Assembly: GCF_004000925.1 (NCBI RefSeq)
Contig: NZ_BIME01000009.1
Span: forward strand, 62,001-126,000
DNA length: 64,000 bases
Reading direction: 5' to 3'
Source: Paenibacillus illinoisensis NBRC 15959
Lineage (GTDB): Bacteria > Bacillota > Bacilli > Paenibacillales > Paenibacillaceae
Numbering within the stretch: position 1 is the stretch's first letter; each line of letters opens with the position of its first letter. Of this stretch, positions 25,665-34,643 are shown in pieces. The position numbers and the translations under genes were made by a program. The notes under the pieces are model-generated. The model was not told the DNA's origin, ran no database searches, and saw only the letters and a list, made by a program, of their open reading frames with translations.

Positions 25665-27107
25665 TTACTCCGATTCCCCGTTCAGATAATTGAAGAAAGG
25701 CTGATCTACCCAGAAGTTGTAGCTTGTAATGTCCGCATCTGGAGCAAGCTTCCGGAATCCTTCCTGAATACCTCTCGCATTCTCCTTCAATGAGAAGGAT
25801 TGAGCGTAGTAATTGCCGAGTGAAATCTTGTTGTTGGCAATGACAGGATAGTCCTGAACAGCTGTCGGTGAATAATACAGTGGTTGCCACCAGGAAGCAT
25901 AAATGAGGGCAGAGTCATCATCGCTGTTCTTTTTGGCATATTCCAGAATAATGTCATTGAAGCGGGCCTTGTCCGCCGTGTTGTTGAATTCGAACTGAAT
26001 ATCATATTCCTTGGCATATGCAATATAATTACCATTTTCAATTTGGGTCACTTTGTAATCCGGCGTTTCCTTGGGCTCGCCCCATTCCTTCAAATAGATG
26101 AAGGCAGAGGTTTTCGGCTGGAATTGCACATCGGCATCAATGCCCTCGCTGCGAAGCAGGCCAATCAGCTGCACGGCATGTTTGATATCGTCATGTCCAT
26201 AAGTCAACGTCAGTTCATCGATAAAATTGGAATCGAAGCGGCTATCCTTCAGGTTGTAGCCTGTAACGAGGTCATCCCGTAATGCCTGATCCACAATCTC
26301 TCTTAATTCGGGTGCTTCAATCAGATCCGCTGTGCGATACGCGGCATACAGTTTGGAGTAGATGTCGGCATCGCCAGAGCGTCCGATCTCATGCTTGTAT
26401 TTTCCCTGACTGGTCAATACCCGGCCAAGCAAGATGTTGGCAAAATCAGTACTCGCCGCTCCGCCCTTACGCAGAGCAGGATAGAGGCTTTCCGGAACCA
26501 GACCGGTATCGATGGCAGCGGCGAGCTCCTGAGCCGCCTGACCCTGAACGCGATTCGGGCTGATGCCAAGCTTGGTGAGCGCTTGTTTTGTTTTCTCTTC
26601 CGGATATGTATACGCAAGTTCCTTGAATCCAGCTGCCTTGACGGCAATGAATACCGCAGCATAAGTGCTAAGGGTGTCACCGGCACGAACTTCTGTACCA
26701 GACAGGATGCCATTATTATGTAGGGTGATGGCTGCATCATAAGATGAATCTCCCGAGCTCAGATCGGTAAAAGCAGGAGTCTGGGTCTGACTTCCGTTGG
26801 CTTCTTCCGTAGAGTCCGCTGCTGAATCTGCTCCAATAATAGCTGCTATGGCCTGAATGAATTCACCCTTGGTCAGCTGCTGTGGCAGCTGGATGCCGTA
26901 TTTGGCCTGCAGGAACTGAGCATAATCGGCTGCACTCTCCGTATACACGGATGGAGTCTGGGATGGGGTTGCTTTTGCGGTTTGCGATGCGGATGGCGCG
27001 ACGGGCGAAGCAGATGCAGCGGAAACCGAAGCGGGCAAGCTGAGGCTGCCGATCGTGACTGGCGCGGCGAGCAGAGCCGCCAGTGTGAACTGGGTGATTT
27101 TTTTCAT
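25665..27107 (-). CDS. Secreted protein with SLH-like N-terminal region
   Basis: Exported protein of 480 residues. A signal peptide (MKKITQFTLAALLAAPVTIG... ending in an Ala-rich site) is followed by a Pro/Ser/Ala/Thr linker and a region resembling S-layer-homology repeats (KGEFIQAIAAIIGAD, PAFTDLSSGDSSYDAAITLHNNGILSG, STYAAVFIAVKAAG). The rest, from about residue 200, is helical plus alpha/beta (SNFIDELTLTYGHDDIKHAVQLIGLLRSEGIDADVQFQ) and I cannot name it. The ATG at 27107 has AGGAGG upstream; a frame extending to 27257 is upstream leader. Likely attached to the cell wall. Confidence 0.82.
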   Translation of the reverse strand: MKKITQFTLAALLAAPVTIGSLSLPASVSAASASPVAPSASQTAKATPSQTPSVYTESAADYAQFLQAKYGIQLPQQLTKGEFIQAIAAIIGADSAADSTEEANGSQTQTPAFTDLSSGDSSYDAAITLHNNGILSGTEVRAGDTLSTYAAVFIAVKAAGFKELAYTYPEEKTKQALTKLGISPNRVQGQAAQELAAAIDTGLVPESLYPALRKGGAASTDFANILLGRVLTSQGKYKHEIGRSGDADIYSKLYAAYRTADLIEAPELREIVDQALRDDLVTGYNLKDSRFDSNFIDELTLTYGHDDIKHAVQLIGLLRSEGIDADVQFQPKTSAFIYLKEWGEPKETPDYKVTQIENGNYIAYAKEYDIQFEFNNTADKARFNDIILEYAKKNSDDDSALIYASWWQPLYYSPTAVQDYPVIANNKISLGNYYAQSFSLKENARGIQEGFRKLAPDADITSYNFWVDQPFFNYLNGESE

Positions 27108-27318
27108 ATGAATAGCCTCCTTAAGATATGGTTGGAAAATGAAACAGTTTGCGCTATAATTCTGACAAAACCGATGTGAATTTAATAATTGGATTGACTT
27201 TAGCACGGCGAAGCCACCCATGTCAACGGAAAAAAGCCATTCTGGAGCGCTTCCCAAAGTATCTTCTTAGGTGATGAAATAATTATATTTAATTTGAATG
27301 TTTATGCACAAAGATTTA

Positions 27319-27348
27319 TTGACAAGGATCGACAGTATCCGCTAGGAT
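27319..27348 (+). promoter_or_regulatory. Promoter of the nucleoside importer operon
   Basis: TTGACA and TAGGAT separated by 18 bases, about 40 bp before the first coding start at 27386. Confidence 0.6.
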
Positions 27349-27385
27349 TATTAAAAAAAGAATGTGGAAAAGGGGAATCTTCAAA

Positions 27386-28417
27386 ATGAAAAGAGGCTTA
27401 TCGTTCGTCTTATCGATCATCATGTTGGCAGTTTTGCTCGCGGCTTGTGGAACTTCGGCTTCCAAAGACGAACAATCGGCCCAAGGTGGCGACAGTGAGA
27501 AATCACTGCGCATGGCACTCGTACTTCCTGAAAAAATCGGGGTAAACCCGTTCTTTGTACAAATGGATGAAGGTTTCAAAAAAGCAGGCGAAGAGTTTAA
27601 AGTGGATACCAAAACGATCGAATCCACAGACCCAGCAGCATTCGAGCAAAATCTGCGTGCTGCGGTTGCGGAGAACTATGATCTGATTATTACGGCGACA
27701 TTCCAGGCAGAAGATGCACTGAAAAAGGTGGCTGCCGAGAATCCGGACAAGTCGTTTGCCATTGTGGATACAACGGTTGATCTGCCTAACGTACGTAGCG
27801 TTGGTTTCCGTGAATACGAAGGAGCATATCTGCTTGGTGCAGCTGCCGGACTATCCACCAAAACGGATAAAGTCGGCATGATCGCAGCAGTGGACGTTCC
27901 ATTGATCAAGAAATATACCGAAGGTTTCAAAGCGGGTCTGGAATCCGTTAACCCGGATGCGGAATTCCTCGTGAACTACGTTGGTGGCTTCAATGACCCG
28001 GCCAAGGCAAAAGAACTGGCATTGGTACAATTCGGCAAAGGCGCTGACTTCATTGCTGGTGCATCTGCAGTAGGTGACCTTGGCGTATTCGAAGCAGCGA
28101 AGGAAAAAGGCTTCTATACATCCGGTCAGGATACCGATCGCACGGTTGAAGATCCAGAGCACATCGTATTGTCCCAATTGAAATCCACAGATACGGTTGC
28201 TTATGAGACGGTGAAGGATTTCGTAGAAGGAAACTTCAAAGCAGGTGCTGTAAACTATGGCCTGAAAGAGGACGGTGTCGGTCTGACTTTCGTTACACGT
28301 GATAGCGAATCCGCACTGAGTGATTTTGTTGGACAGGAAGTTATCGACAAGGTAAAAGCAATTAATGAAGATATCGTATCCGGCAAAATCGTTGTGAAGG
28401 ATCCATTGCAGCAATAG
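27386..28417 (+). CDS. BMP family nucleoside-binding lipoprotein (NupN-like)
   Basis: Substrate-binding lipoprotein of 343 residues in the basic membrane protein/PnrA family, which bind purine nucleosides. Lipobox LAAC is near residue 20. Family motifs include ALVLPEKIGVNPFFVQMDEGFKKAGEEF, YDLIITATFQAEDALKKVA, SVGFREYEGAYLLGAAAG and FYTSGQDTDRT. The ATG at 27386 has AAAAGGGGAA upstream; the ATG at 27362 would precede that site. It heads an operon equal to B. subtilis nupNOPQ (yufNOPQ). A hairpin after the gene may lower expression of the downstream ATPase relative to this binding protein. Confidence 0.9.
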   Translation: MKRGLSFVLSIIMLAVLLAACGTSASKDEQSAQGGDSEKSLRMALVLPEKIGVNPFFVQMDEGFKKAGEEFKVDTKTIESTDPAAFEQNLRAAVAENYDLIITATFQAEDALKKVAAENPDKSFAIVDTTVDLPNVRSVGFREYEGAYLLGAAAGLSTKTDKVGMIAAVDVPLIKKYTEGFKAGLESVNPDAEFLVNYVGGFNDPAKAKELALVQFGKGADFIAGASAVGDLGVFEAAKEKGFYTSGQDTDRTVEDPEHIVLSQLKSTDTVAYETVKDFVEGNFKAGAVNYGLKEDGVGLTFVTRDSESALSDFVGQEVIDKVKAINEDIVSGKIVVKDPLQQ

Positions 28418-28449
28418 TTTTGATTGTTTGATGGAATTGTATTGATCAG

Positions 28450-28477
28450 CCGGCTGCCCGATCAGGCAGCCGGTTTT
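28450..28477 (+). terminator. Attenuator-like hairpin between binding protein and ATPase genes
   Basis: Perfect 9-bp GC-rich stem (CCGGCTGCC/GGCAGCCGG) with a six-base loop and a TTTT tail, lying inside the operon. Likely a partial terminator or mRNA stabiliser that keeps the binding protein in excess. Confidence 0.65.
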
Positions 28478-28520
28478 GCTGCTATTAAATGCCCGAGACC
28501 GAAAGGAGCGAACGCGAGAT

Positions 28521-30020
28521 ATGCTGTTGGAGATGGATCAGATTACGAAGAAATACGGCGGCTTCACCGCCAATCGGGATATCCGTTTTAATTTGCGTGA
28601 GGGAGAGATCCACGCCCTCGTTGGTGAGAATGGAGCGGGCAAAACAACCCTGATGCGCATGCTGTACGGAATGGAGCAGCCCACGTCAGGTACGATCAAA
28701 GTCCGGGGGCGCGAGGTAAGCTTCGCCACTCCGTCTCAAGCCATGGCAAGCGGTATTGGCATGGTGCATCAGCATTTTATGCTGTTTCCTTCCTTTACGG
28801 TGGCCGAGAACATTGTCATTGGCCGCGAGCCGGCTGCAGCTGGGGTATTTGACCGCAAGCAGGCAGCCGCTCAAGTGAATGACCTGGGCCAAAAATACGG
28901 CATGCCTGTTGACCCTTGGAAAAAAGTATCCGAATGTCCTCTCGGCATGCAGCAGCGTGTAGAGATCCTCAAAGTGCTGCATCAGGGGGCGGATATTATC
29001 ATCCTGGACGAGCCTTCAGCGGTACTGACACCACTGGAAGTCAAGGAATTGCTGGCGAATATGAAATCTCTTGCGGCGCTGGGCAAGACCTTCGTATTGA
29101 TTACCCACAAACTGCAGGAAGTCATGGACGTGGCTGACCGGATTACAGTTCTTCGCGATGGTCAGGTGACGGGCACATTGGAGGCAAAGGACACCAATGT
29201 GGAGGAATTATCCCGGTTAATGGTTGGGCGTGAATTGGTACGTCTCGACAAGCAGCCATCCGTGCCTGCAGAAGCCGTACTCCAGGTGGAGGGCGTGAGC
29301 TTGTCCGGAGCGAAGGATCGCTCGGCGCTGAAGGATATCCATATGGAAGTTCGAAAAGGAGAAGTCGTTGGCATCGCAGGCATCTCGGGTAACGGTCAGT
29401 CCGAACTGATCCAGGTTATTGCCGGACTGCGCACTGCAGACAGCGGCCGTGTCCTGCTATCGGGGCAGGACACAACGAATTGGCCTGTTCGCCGCATTCG
29501 GGAGCATGGACTTGCTCACATTCCCGAGGATCGGTATATGTGGGGAGCAGCCAAGGATGCAAGTGTGCGTGAGAATGGACTCATGGGACATCATCACCGG
29601 CTTCAGACACGAGGCGTTATTAAATCCAAAGCTGCACGGGCTATGGTGGAGGGCTGGATCAAACAGTTCAGCATCAAGACCGGTTCGGCAGAGACGAAGG
29701 CACAGTTTCTGTCAGGAGGTAATCTGCAGAAGCTGATTGCTGCACGTGAATTTGCGCAGGATGCTCCGTTCCTGATTGCAGCTGAACCGACACGTGGCGT
29801 CGATATCGGAGCCATGGAGACGATTCATGCCGAGCTGCTTCGCAAACGCAACGAAGGTGCTGGGGTGCTGCTCGTTTCTTCCGAGCTGTCCGAGATTTTG
29901 CAATTATCCGATCGAATTATTGTGATGTATGAAGGCGAGATTGCCGGGGAACTGAAGGCAGATGAAGCCACGGAAGAACAGATTAGCTTATTGATGGCAG
30001 GAGGGAAAGAGCGGGTATGA
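28521..30020 (+). CDS. Nucleoside/simple-sugar ABC ATPase, two domains (NupO-like)
   Basis: Double nucleotide-binding protein of 499 residues. Domain one has Walker A GENGAGKTT, signature LGMQQRVEIL and Walker B IIILDEPSAVLTP. Domain two has a degenerate Walker A (AGISGNGQSE), signature SGGNLQKLIAAREFA and a Walker B region FLIAAEPTRGVDIG in which the usual hydrophobic-Asp is altered, as is standard for this family (RbsA/YufO type). The start is the ATG at 28521 with AAAGGAG; a longer frame to 28476 has no site. Energises the two permeases encoded next. Confidence 0.93.
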   Translation: MLLEMDQITKKYGGFTANRDIRFNLREGEIHALVGENGAGKTTLMRMLYGMEQPTSGTIKVRGREVSFATPSQAMASGIGMVHQHFMLFPSFTVAENIVIGREPAAAGVFDRKQAAAQVNDLGQKYGMPVDPWKKVSECPLGMQQRVEILKVLHQGADIIILDEPSAVLTPLEVKELLANMKSLAALGKTFVLITHKLQEVMDVADRITVLRDGQVTGTLEAKDTNVEELSRLMVGRELVRLDKQPSVPAEAVLQVEGVSLSGAKDRSALKDIHMEVRKGEVVGIAGISGNGQSELIQVIAGLRTADSGRVLLSGQDTTNWPVRRIREHGLAHIPEDRYMWGAAKDASVRENGLMGHHHRLQTRGVIKSKAARAMVEGWIKQFSIKTGSAETKAQFLSGGNLQKLIAAREFAQDAPFLIAAEPTRGVDIGAMETIHAELLRKRNEGAGVLLVSSELSEILQLSDRIIVMYEGEIAGELKADEATEEQISLLMAGGKERV

Positions 30021-31084
30021 ATCGGGTAAAAGAAACACTTCGCGGACTCGTACAGCCGCTGCTTGCCATAGTAATCGGTTTGCTTGCAGGAGCTGTGGCA
30101 ATTCTGGTTGTTGGCGGGAATGTCTTCGAAACATATGCAGAGATGTGGAAGGGAGCCTTCGGGAACTTCTACTTCTTCACGAACACACTGGCTCGTTCGA
30201 CACCCATTATCCTAGCTGGACTGGGTGTAGCACTCGCGTTCCGTGCGGGATTCTTCAACATGGGAGCCGAAGGACAGATGATTCTCGGGGGGCTCAGTGC
30301 TGCGCTCACGGCGCTCTATCTGCCAGGCCCGGGCTGGCTTGTCTGTATTGCGGCCATTGTGGCAGGAATCCTGGCCGGAGGAATCTGGTCCGTATTTGCC
30401 GGCTGGCTGGATGCCAGGTTTGGTATGAACCTGTTGATTACAACACTGCTTCTCAACTATATTGCCATCTATTTTGGCGGGTACATGGTATCTTATCCGT
30501 TCAAGGATCGCACCGGGTCCGCAGCGATGGCGCAGACGCCGATGATTGATCAGGGAGTCTGGCTGCCGAAGCTTTTTCAGGGCATGGGACTGCATGCCGG
30601 TTTCATCATTGCCATTGTAGCTGCAATCCTGATCTACTGGTTTACGCACAAAACGGTAACCGGTTATGAGATTCGCATGCTCGGAAGCAATCCGTCGTTC
30701 GCGACATATGGCGGGGTACGCCGGATTCGGATGATGATGCTGTCCATGGTAATTAGCGGTGGACTGGCAGGTCTGGCGGGGGCAGGCGAAGTGCTGGGAA
30801 CACAGTACCGTTTTTTGGATGGCTCGCTGTCATCTGCAAGTTACGCATGGAGCGGTATCATGGCGACACTACTCGCCCGCTCGCACCCACTCGGTACGGC
30901 TGTAGCGGCCATTTTGCTTGCTGCCCTGCAGACAGGTGCAATGGGGATGGAACGAAATACGGATGTGCCGCTTGAAGTCGGCAGTGTAATCCAGGCCGTG
31001 CTTACGTTATTTGTATCAGCCCAGATCGGGTATTCATTCCTGAAGCGGAGAAAGGAGAAAAAATCCAATGCAGCAACTGTTTGA
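30017..31084 (+). CDS. Nucleoside ABC transporter permease (NupP-like)
   Basis: Membrane permease of 355 residues, about nine or ten helices, BPD_transp_2 (branched-chain/ribose) class. The typical motif is FRAGFFNMGAEGQMILGGLSAAL; the ATPase-contact loop lies around EIRMLGSNPSFATYGGVRRIRMM. The ATG overlaps the stop of the ATPase gene by 4 bp. The 3' end overlaps the next permease by 17 bp, showing coupled translation. Confidence 0.92.
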   Translation: MNRVKETLRGLVQPLLAIVIGLLAGAVAILVVGGNVFETYAEMWKGAFGNFYFFTNTLARSTPIILAGLGVALAFRAGFFNMGAEGQMILGGLSAALTALYLPGPGWLVCIAAIVAGILAGGIWSVFAGWLDARFGMNLLITTLLLNYIAIYFGGYMVSYPFKDRTGSAAMAQTPMIDQGVWLPKLFQGMGLHAGFIIAIVAAILIYWFTHKTVTGYEIRMLGSNPSFATYGGVRRIRMMMLSMVISGGLAGLAGAGEVLGTQYRFLDGSLSSASYAWSGIMATLLARSHPLGTAVAAILLAALQTGAMGMERNTDVPLEVGSVIQAVLTLFVSAQIGYSFLKRRKEKKSNAATV

Positions 31085-31991
31085 TGCAGCCATGTTCGGC
31101 TCGACCTTGCGGATTATGACTCCAATCCTGCTTGCAGCGCTCGGCGGGGCATTGTGCTCCCGTGTTGGCCTTTTCAACGTGGGTCTCGAGGGACTCGTGC
31201 TGATCGGTGCTTTCTCCGCGATTGTTGGAAACTATTTGTTTGGCAACGTACTTCTGGCCGTTATCTTCTCTATTATTATTGTGATGTTGTTCTCGGCACT
31301 GTTTGCCTTTATTAGTATCAATCTCAAGGCGAATGCCATCGTGGTCGGGATATCACTCAATTTCCTGGCGACAGGTCTGACGACATTTGCACTACGGGCG
31401 ATTTTTGATGTAAAAGGTGCATACTACGACAAGGACATGGTGGGACTTCCCAAATGGGATATTCCACTGATTAAGGACATTCCTTGGGTTGGCAGCGTAT
31501 TTTCCGGGCACAGCCCGCTCGTGTACCTCGGAATCATACTCGTTATTGCATTACAATTTTATTTGTTCAAAAGTGTATCAGGTTTCCGTCTGCGTTCCGT
31601 CGGCGAGAATCCCATTGCAGCGCAAAGCATCGGGATTAAGGTACGCGGCATTCAGTATGGCGCGGTTCTGATGTGTGGTATCCTGTGTGCTCTGGCTGGC
31701 GCTCAGTTGTCACTCGGTCAGGTGACGATGTTTACGGAGGGCATGACCGCAGGTCGCGGCTTCATCGCCTTGGTAGCAACCATGCTGGGCCAAGCGAATC
31801 CGCTGGGCGTCATGGGTTCCAGTGTACTGTTCGGCTTCATGGAAGCACTCAGCATTCGACTGCAGGGCTTCTCCCTGCCAACGCACTTCACCCTGATGCT
31901 TCCATATATTGTGACGCTGGTGGCCATGTTCTTTTTCAAAGACCGCACGTATGCACAAGATGCACTGAAAGCGGGCGGAAGCTCGCGCTAA
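31068..31991 (+). CDS. Nucleoside ABC transporter permease (NupQ-like)
   Basis: Second permease, 307 residues, about eight or nine helices, same class as the preceding one (CSRVGLFNVGLEGLVLIGAFSA is the matching motif). The ATPase-contact loop is FRLRSVGENPIAAQSIGIKVRGIQY. It pairs with the previous subunit. AGAAAGGAGAAAAAATCC precedes the start inside the upstream gene. The next gene follows after 23 bp. Confidence 0.92.
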   Translation: MQQLFDAAMFGSTLRIMTPILLAALGGALCSRVGLFNVGLEGLVLIGAFSAIVGNYLFGNVLLAVIFSIIIVMLFSALFAFISINLKANAIVVGISLNFLATGLTTFALRAIFDVKGAYYDKDMVGLPKWDIPLIKDIPWVGSVFSGHSPLVYLGIILVIALQFYLFKSVSGFRLRSVGENPIAAQSIGIKVRGIQYGAVLMCGILCALAGAQLSLGQVTMFTEGMTAGRGFIALVATMLGQANPLGVMGSSVLFGFMEALSIRLQGFSLPTHFTLMLPYIVTLVAMFFFKDRTYAQDALKAGGSSR

Positions 31992-32014
31992 TGTAAAAAG
32001 AAGGAGGGTTATCA

Positions 32015-32686
32015 TTGCATAACAAGGCTGAACGTCTGAAGAAAACCAAAACTCCTGCGCCCAAAGTGGGTGCTGAGCATGGAGATCGGCTGCCGCCGGG
32101 ACAGATGCTAACCGAGAAATTCCCGATTTTGCATGAAGGAGAAGTGCCTGAATACGACCTGTCCACATGGGATCTGAAAGTGTTCGGGGAAGTAGAGGAA
32201 GAGAAAGTGTTCTCCTTTGCCGAGCTTCAGGCCATGCCGCAGGTCAATACGGTGAGCGATATTCACTGCGTGACCCGCTGGTCCAAGTTCGATACCCCAT
32301 GGGAAGGCATTCGCTTCTCGGATTTTATTAAGCTTTTGGGCGTTAAACCTGAAGCCAAATATGTCATGATCCATGCTGATCATGATTATGAGACGAATGT
32401 TCCGCTCGAGGAATTGATGCATGACGACGTCTTGCTTGCCTTCAAATATAACGGCGAGCCGCTTACAGCGAAGCATGGCTATCCGCTGCGCCTGGTGGTG
32501 CCGCAGCTGTACTTCTGGAAAAGTGCAAAGTGGATACGCGGTCTGGAGTTTATGACCGAAGATCGCAACGGATTCTGGGAGAGCAACGGGTTTCATCACT
32601 TTGCCGATCCGTTCAAGGAACAGCGCTTCTCGGGCGAAGATCTGCCGATCCCCGAAGATGAATGGACGAAGAAGGAGTTTGATTGA
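32015..32686 (+). CDS. Sulfite-oxidase-like molybdopterin oxidoreductase
   Basis: Protein of 223 residues with the oxidoreductase molybdopterin-binding fold (YuiH-like). There is no signal peptide, so it is cytosolic, unlike MsrP. The likely molybdenum ligand is Cys85 in SDIHCVTRWSKFDTPWEG. Further conserved parts are HADHDYETNVPLEEL, LLAFKYNGEPLTAKHGYPLRLVVP and YFWKSAKWIRGLEFM. It starts with TTG behind AAGGAGGG and overlaps the next gene region by a few bases. Its presence inside a nucleoside uptake operon is unexpected; substrate unknown. Confidence 0.88.
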   Translation: MHNKAERLKKTKTPAPKVGAEHGDRLPPGQMLTEKFPILHEGEVPEYDLSTWDLKVFGEVEEEKVFSFAELQAMPQVNTVSDIHCVTRWSKFDTPWEGIRFSDFIKLLGVKPEAKYVMIHADHDYETNVPLEELMHDDVLLAFKYNGEPLTAKHGYPLRLVVPQLYFWKSAKWIRGLEFMTEDRNGFWESNGFHHFADPFKEQRFSGEDLPIPEDEWTKKEFD

Positions 32687-32688
32687 CG

Positions 32689-33450
32689 ATGTTAATGCCT
32701 ATTTTGCAGATTCATTCAGAGGATATGCCTGCTTATGCGATTGTCTGTGGTGATCCCGCTCGTGCGGAGAAGATCTCCCGGAAGCTGGAGCAGGCGAGAG
32801 AACTGGCGTTCAGCCGGGAATATCGTACATTCGTTGGGCTGTATGAAGGGGTGCAGATGGCTGTTGTCAGCCATGGTGTAGGTTCTCCCGGAGCGGCCGT
32901 CTGCTTCGAGGAACTGATTCGGGCAGGTGTGACAACCCTGATTCGAGTCGGAACAGCCGGCTCCTATACGGCAGATTATCCTGCGGGCAGTATCATTGTC
33001 AGCACGGCAGCAGTCCGTTCGGACGGATTGACCCGTCAGCTCGTGCCGGATGGTTTCCCTGCAGTTGCGGACATTGGAGTCACCCAGGCACTCATTGAAG
33101 CTGCACAGGAGAAAGGGAACACTGCTGACCAGGCAATGAATGCAGGTAAAGTCGGTGTAGGCATTACCGTTACACTGGATGCATTCTTCACAGGGGTGGA
33201 GGAGATCCCTCACCGCAAGTATAAACAGGCCGGCGCACTAGCGGCCGAGATGGAAATTGCAGCACTGTACATCGTCAGCACGCTGCGAGGTGCGCGTGCC
33301 GGTGCGATTGTGGCCATCGACGGCTTCGCCGACAGCGATCTGGCTGCCGAATACGATCCGCATACAGATGCGGTAGCACATGCGGTTGAGCGCGAGATTA
33401 ACGCGGCTCTGCGTGCACTTGCTGCGCTCGCTCGGCAGGATCAGGCGTAA
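32689..33450 (+). CDS. Nucleoside phosphorylase (uridine phosphorylase-like)
   Basis: Protein of the PNP/UDP phosphorylase family, about 253 residues, splitting nucleosides with phosphate into base and ribose 1-phosphate. Motifs: VCGDPARAEKIS (phosphate site), REYRTFVGLYEGVQMAVVSHGVGSPGAAVCFEELI, LIRVGTAGSY, and ALAAEMEIAALYIVS (ribose-binding Met-Glu). Substrate could be uridine or a purine nucleoside. The TTG at 32683, only 5 bases from AAGGAG, is an alternative start adding two residues. It is the last gene of the nucleoside operon and completes the route from uptake to salvage. Confidence 0.9.
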   Translation: MLMPILQIHSEDMPAYAIVCGDPARAEKISRKLEQARELAFSREYRTFVGLYEGVQMAVVSHGVGSPGAAVCFEELIRAGVTTLIRVGTAGSYTADYPAGSIIVSTAAVRSDGLTRQLVPDGFPAVADIGVTQALIEAAQEKGNTADQAMNAGKVGVGITVTLDAFFTGVEEIPHRKYKQAGALAAEMEIAALYIVSTLRGARAGAIVAIDGFADSDLAAEYDPHTDAVAHAVEREINAALRALAALARQDQA

Positions 33451-33498
33451 GCAGCATATACTGGAGTGCAACAATAGGGCAATAACCTGAAATGATAT

Positions 33499-33550
33499 AA
33501 AAAGACGTTCACTTGGTCACGGTAAATGTGACTAGTGAACGTCTTTTTTT
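33499..33550. terminator. Bidirectional terminator between phosphorylase and LysR genes
   Basis: Long stem (AAAAAGACGTTCAC with GTGAACGTCTTTTT, plus an inner GGTCAC/GTGACT part with a bulge) ending in seven T on the plus strand and A-rich on the other side. Confidence 0.9.
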
Positions 33551-33553
33551 CGT

Positions 33554-34444
33554 TTAGTTCTGCTGCCCGAACAATTGCTGCGCCGTCTCGATGAACAAAC
33601 GGGAGGCCGGGGAAGCTTCTGCCAGGGAAGGGACCGCAATTTCAATATGGCGATAAGCCTTCGGTTCGGTAGGAAGTGCTTTTACACCAGGAGGGAGCCA
33701 AGAGAGAGAAATGGCAGGCAGCAAGGCGGTTCCGAGTCCCTGTTCAATCATGTTAAGGCATGTATTAATGTTATGGACGATAAACCCAAAGTTGAGTTCC
33801 GTTTCCGCACGTTTAAACAGATCCACGATCGGCACTTCATATCCACCGTTGCATACAATCATGGGATGTTGATTCAGCATCTTCACGGGCAGGATCTCCT
33901 GATTGGCAAACGGTTCATCCTCCCGGAATACAGCCAGCATTTCTTCGTTGTAGAGCGGCATTGTTTCATAAGCCTTCTCTACCGGCTCCTGCTCCGTCAC
34001 AATAATGAGAGCAACATCAATCGCGCGTGAGTTAAGCCATTCCTGAATTTCATGAATGTTTCCCTCATGCAGTTCAAATTCGATGTTAGGGTAGCGATCA
34101 CGAATGGATCGGATAATCTTGGGCAGCAGATGAGCTGATGACATGGGAAAAGAACCGATGCGAATCGTACCGATTTCAAGTCCCTTCTCGGCTGCAACGA
34201 CCTGCTGCACTTTATCATATTGCTGTAGAATCCGGCGGAAAATGACAAGTATTCGTTGTCCTACATCGGTAAGCACAATGCCGTTCCGCCGGTCCCGTAT
34301 GATCAGGGTAACGTCCAATTCGTTTTCCAGCGATGAGATAGCCCGGCTAACTGCGGGCTGCGTCATGTTCAGTTCCTGTCCGGCACGAGTGAAGCTTCCG
34401 GTCTCGGCAATTTTGACGAATAACTGTAATTGTGAATTGTTCAT
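33554..34444 (-). CDS. LysR family transcriptional regulator
   Basis: Regulator of 296 residues. The N-terminal winged HTH reads LQLFVKIAETGSFTRAGQELNMTQPAVSRAISSLENEL; the C-terminal two-lobed effector domain spans about residues 90-290 (IGTIRIGSFPMSSAHLLPKIIRSI, LGTALLPAISLSWLP). I chose the ATG at 34444 because it gives the standard LysR N-terminus; the AAGGAG lies rather far (15 bases), and longer in-frame starts exist. It is divergent from the EamA transporter gene 200 bp away, a usual arrangement for LysR and its target. Confidence 0.88.
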   Translation of the reverse strand: MNNSQLQLFVKIAETGSFTRAGQELNMTQPAVSRAISSLENELDVTLIIRDRRNGIVLTDVGQRILVIFRRILQQYDKVQQVVAAEKGLEIGTIRIGSFPMSSAHLLPKIIRSIRDRYPNIEFELHEGNIHEIQEWLNSRAIDVALIIVTEQEPVEKAYETMPLYNEEMLAVFREDEPFANQEILPVKMLNQHPMIVCNGGYEVPIVDLFKRAETELNFGFIVHNINTCLNMIEQGLGTALLPAISLSWLPPGVKALPTEPKAYRHIEIAVPSLAEASPASRLFIETAQQLFGQQN

Positions 34445-34643
34445 AACAAATATGCTATGCTCCTTATGATTAACATGCATTTCAATTATTACGCTCGTTA
34501 TTGTATCATGGAGAAACAGAACGATCAACGGAAGGACATGGGCCTGTTCGAATCTGAATATAGATGGGCTGAGACAGTGGCATGAATCTGGTGCCTGATT
34601 GTGGATCGGCTCTGAAGCTGTGCAAGATAGGAGAGGTTAATTT

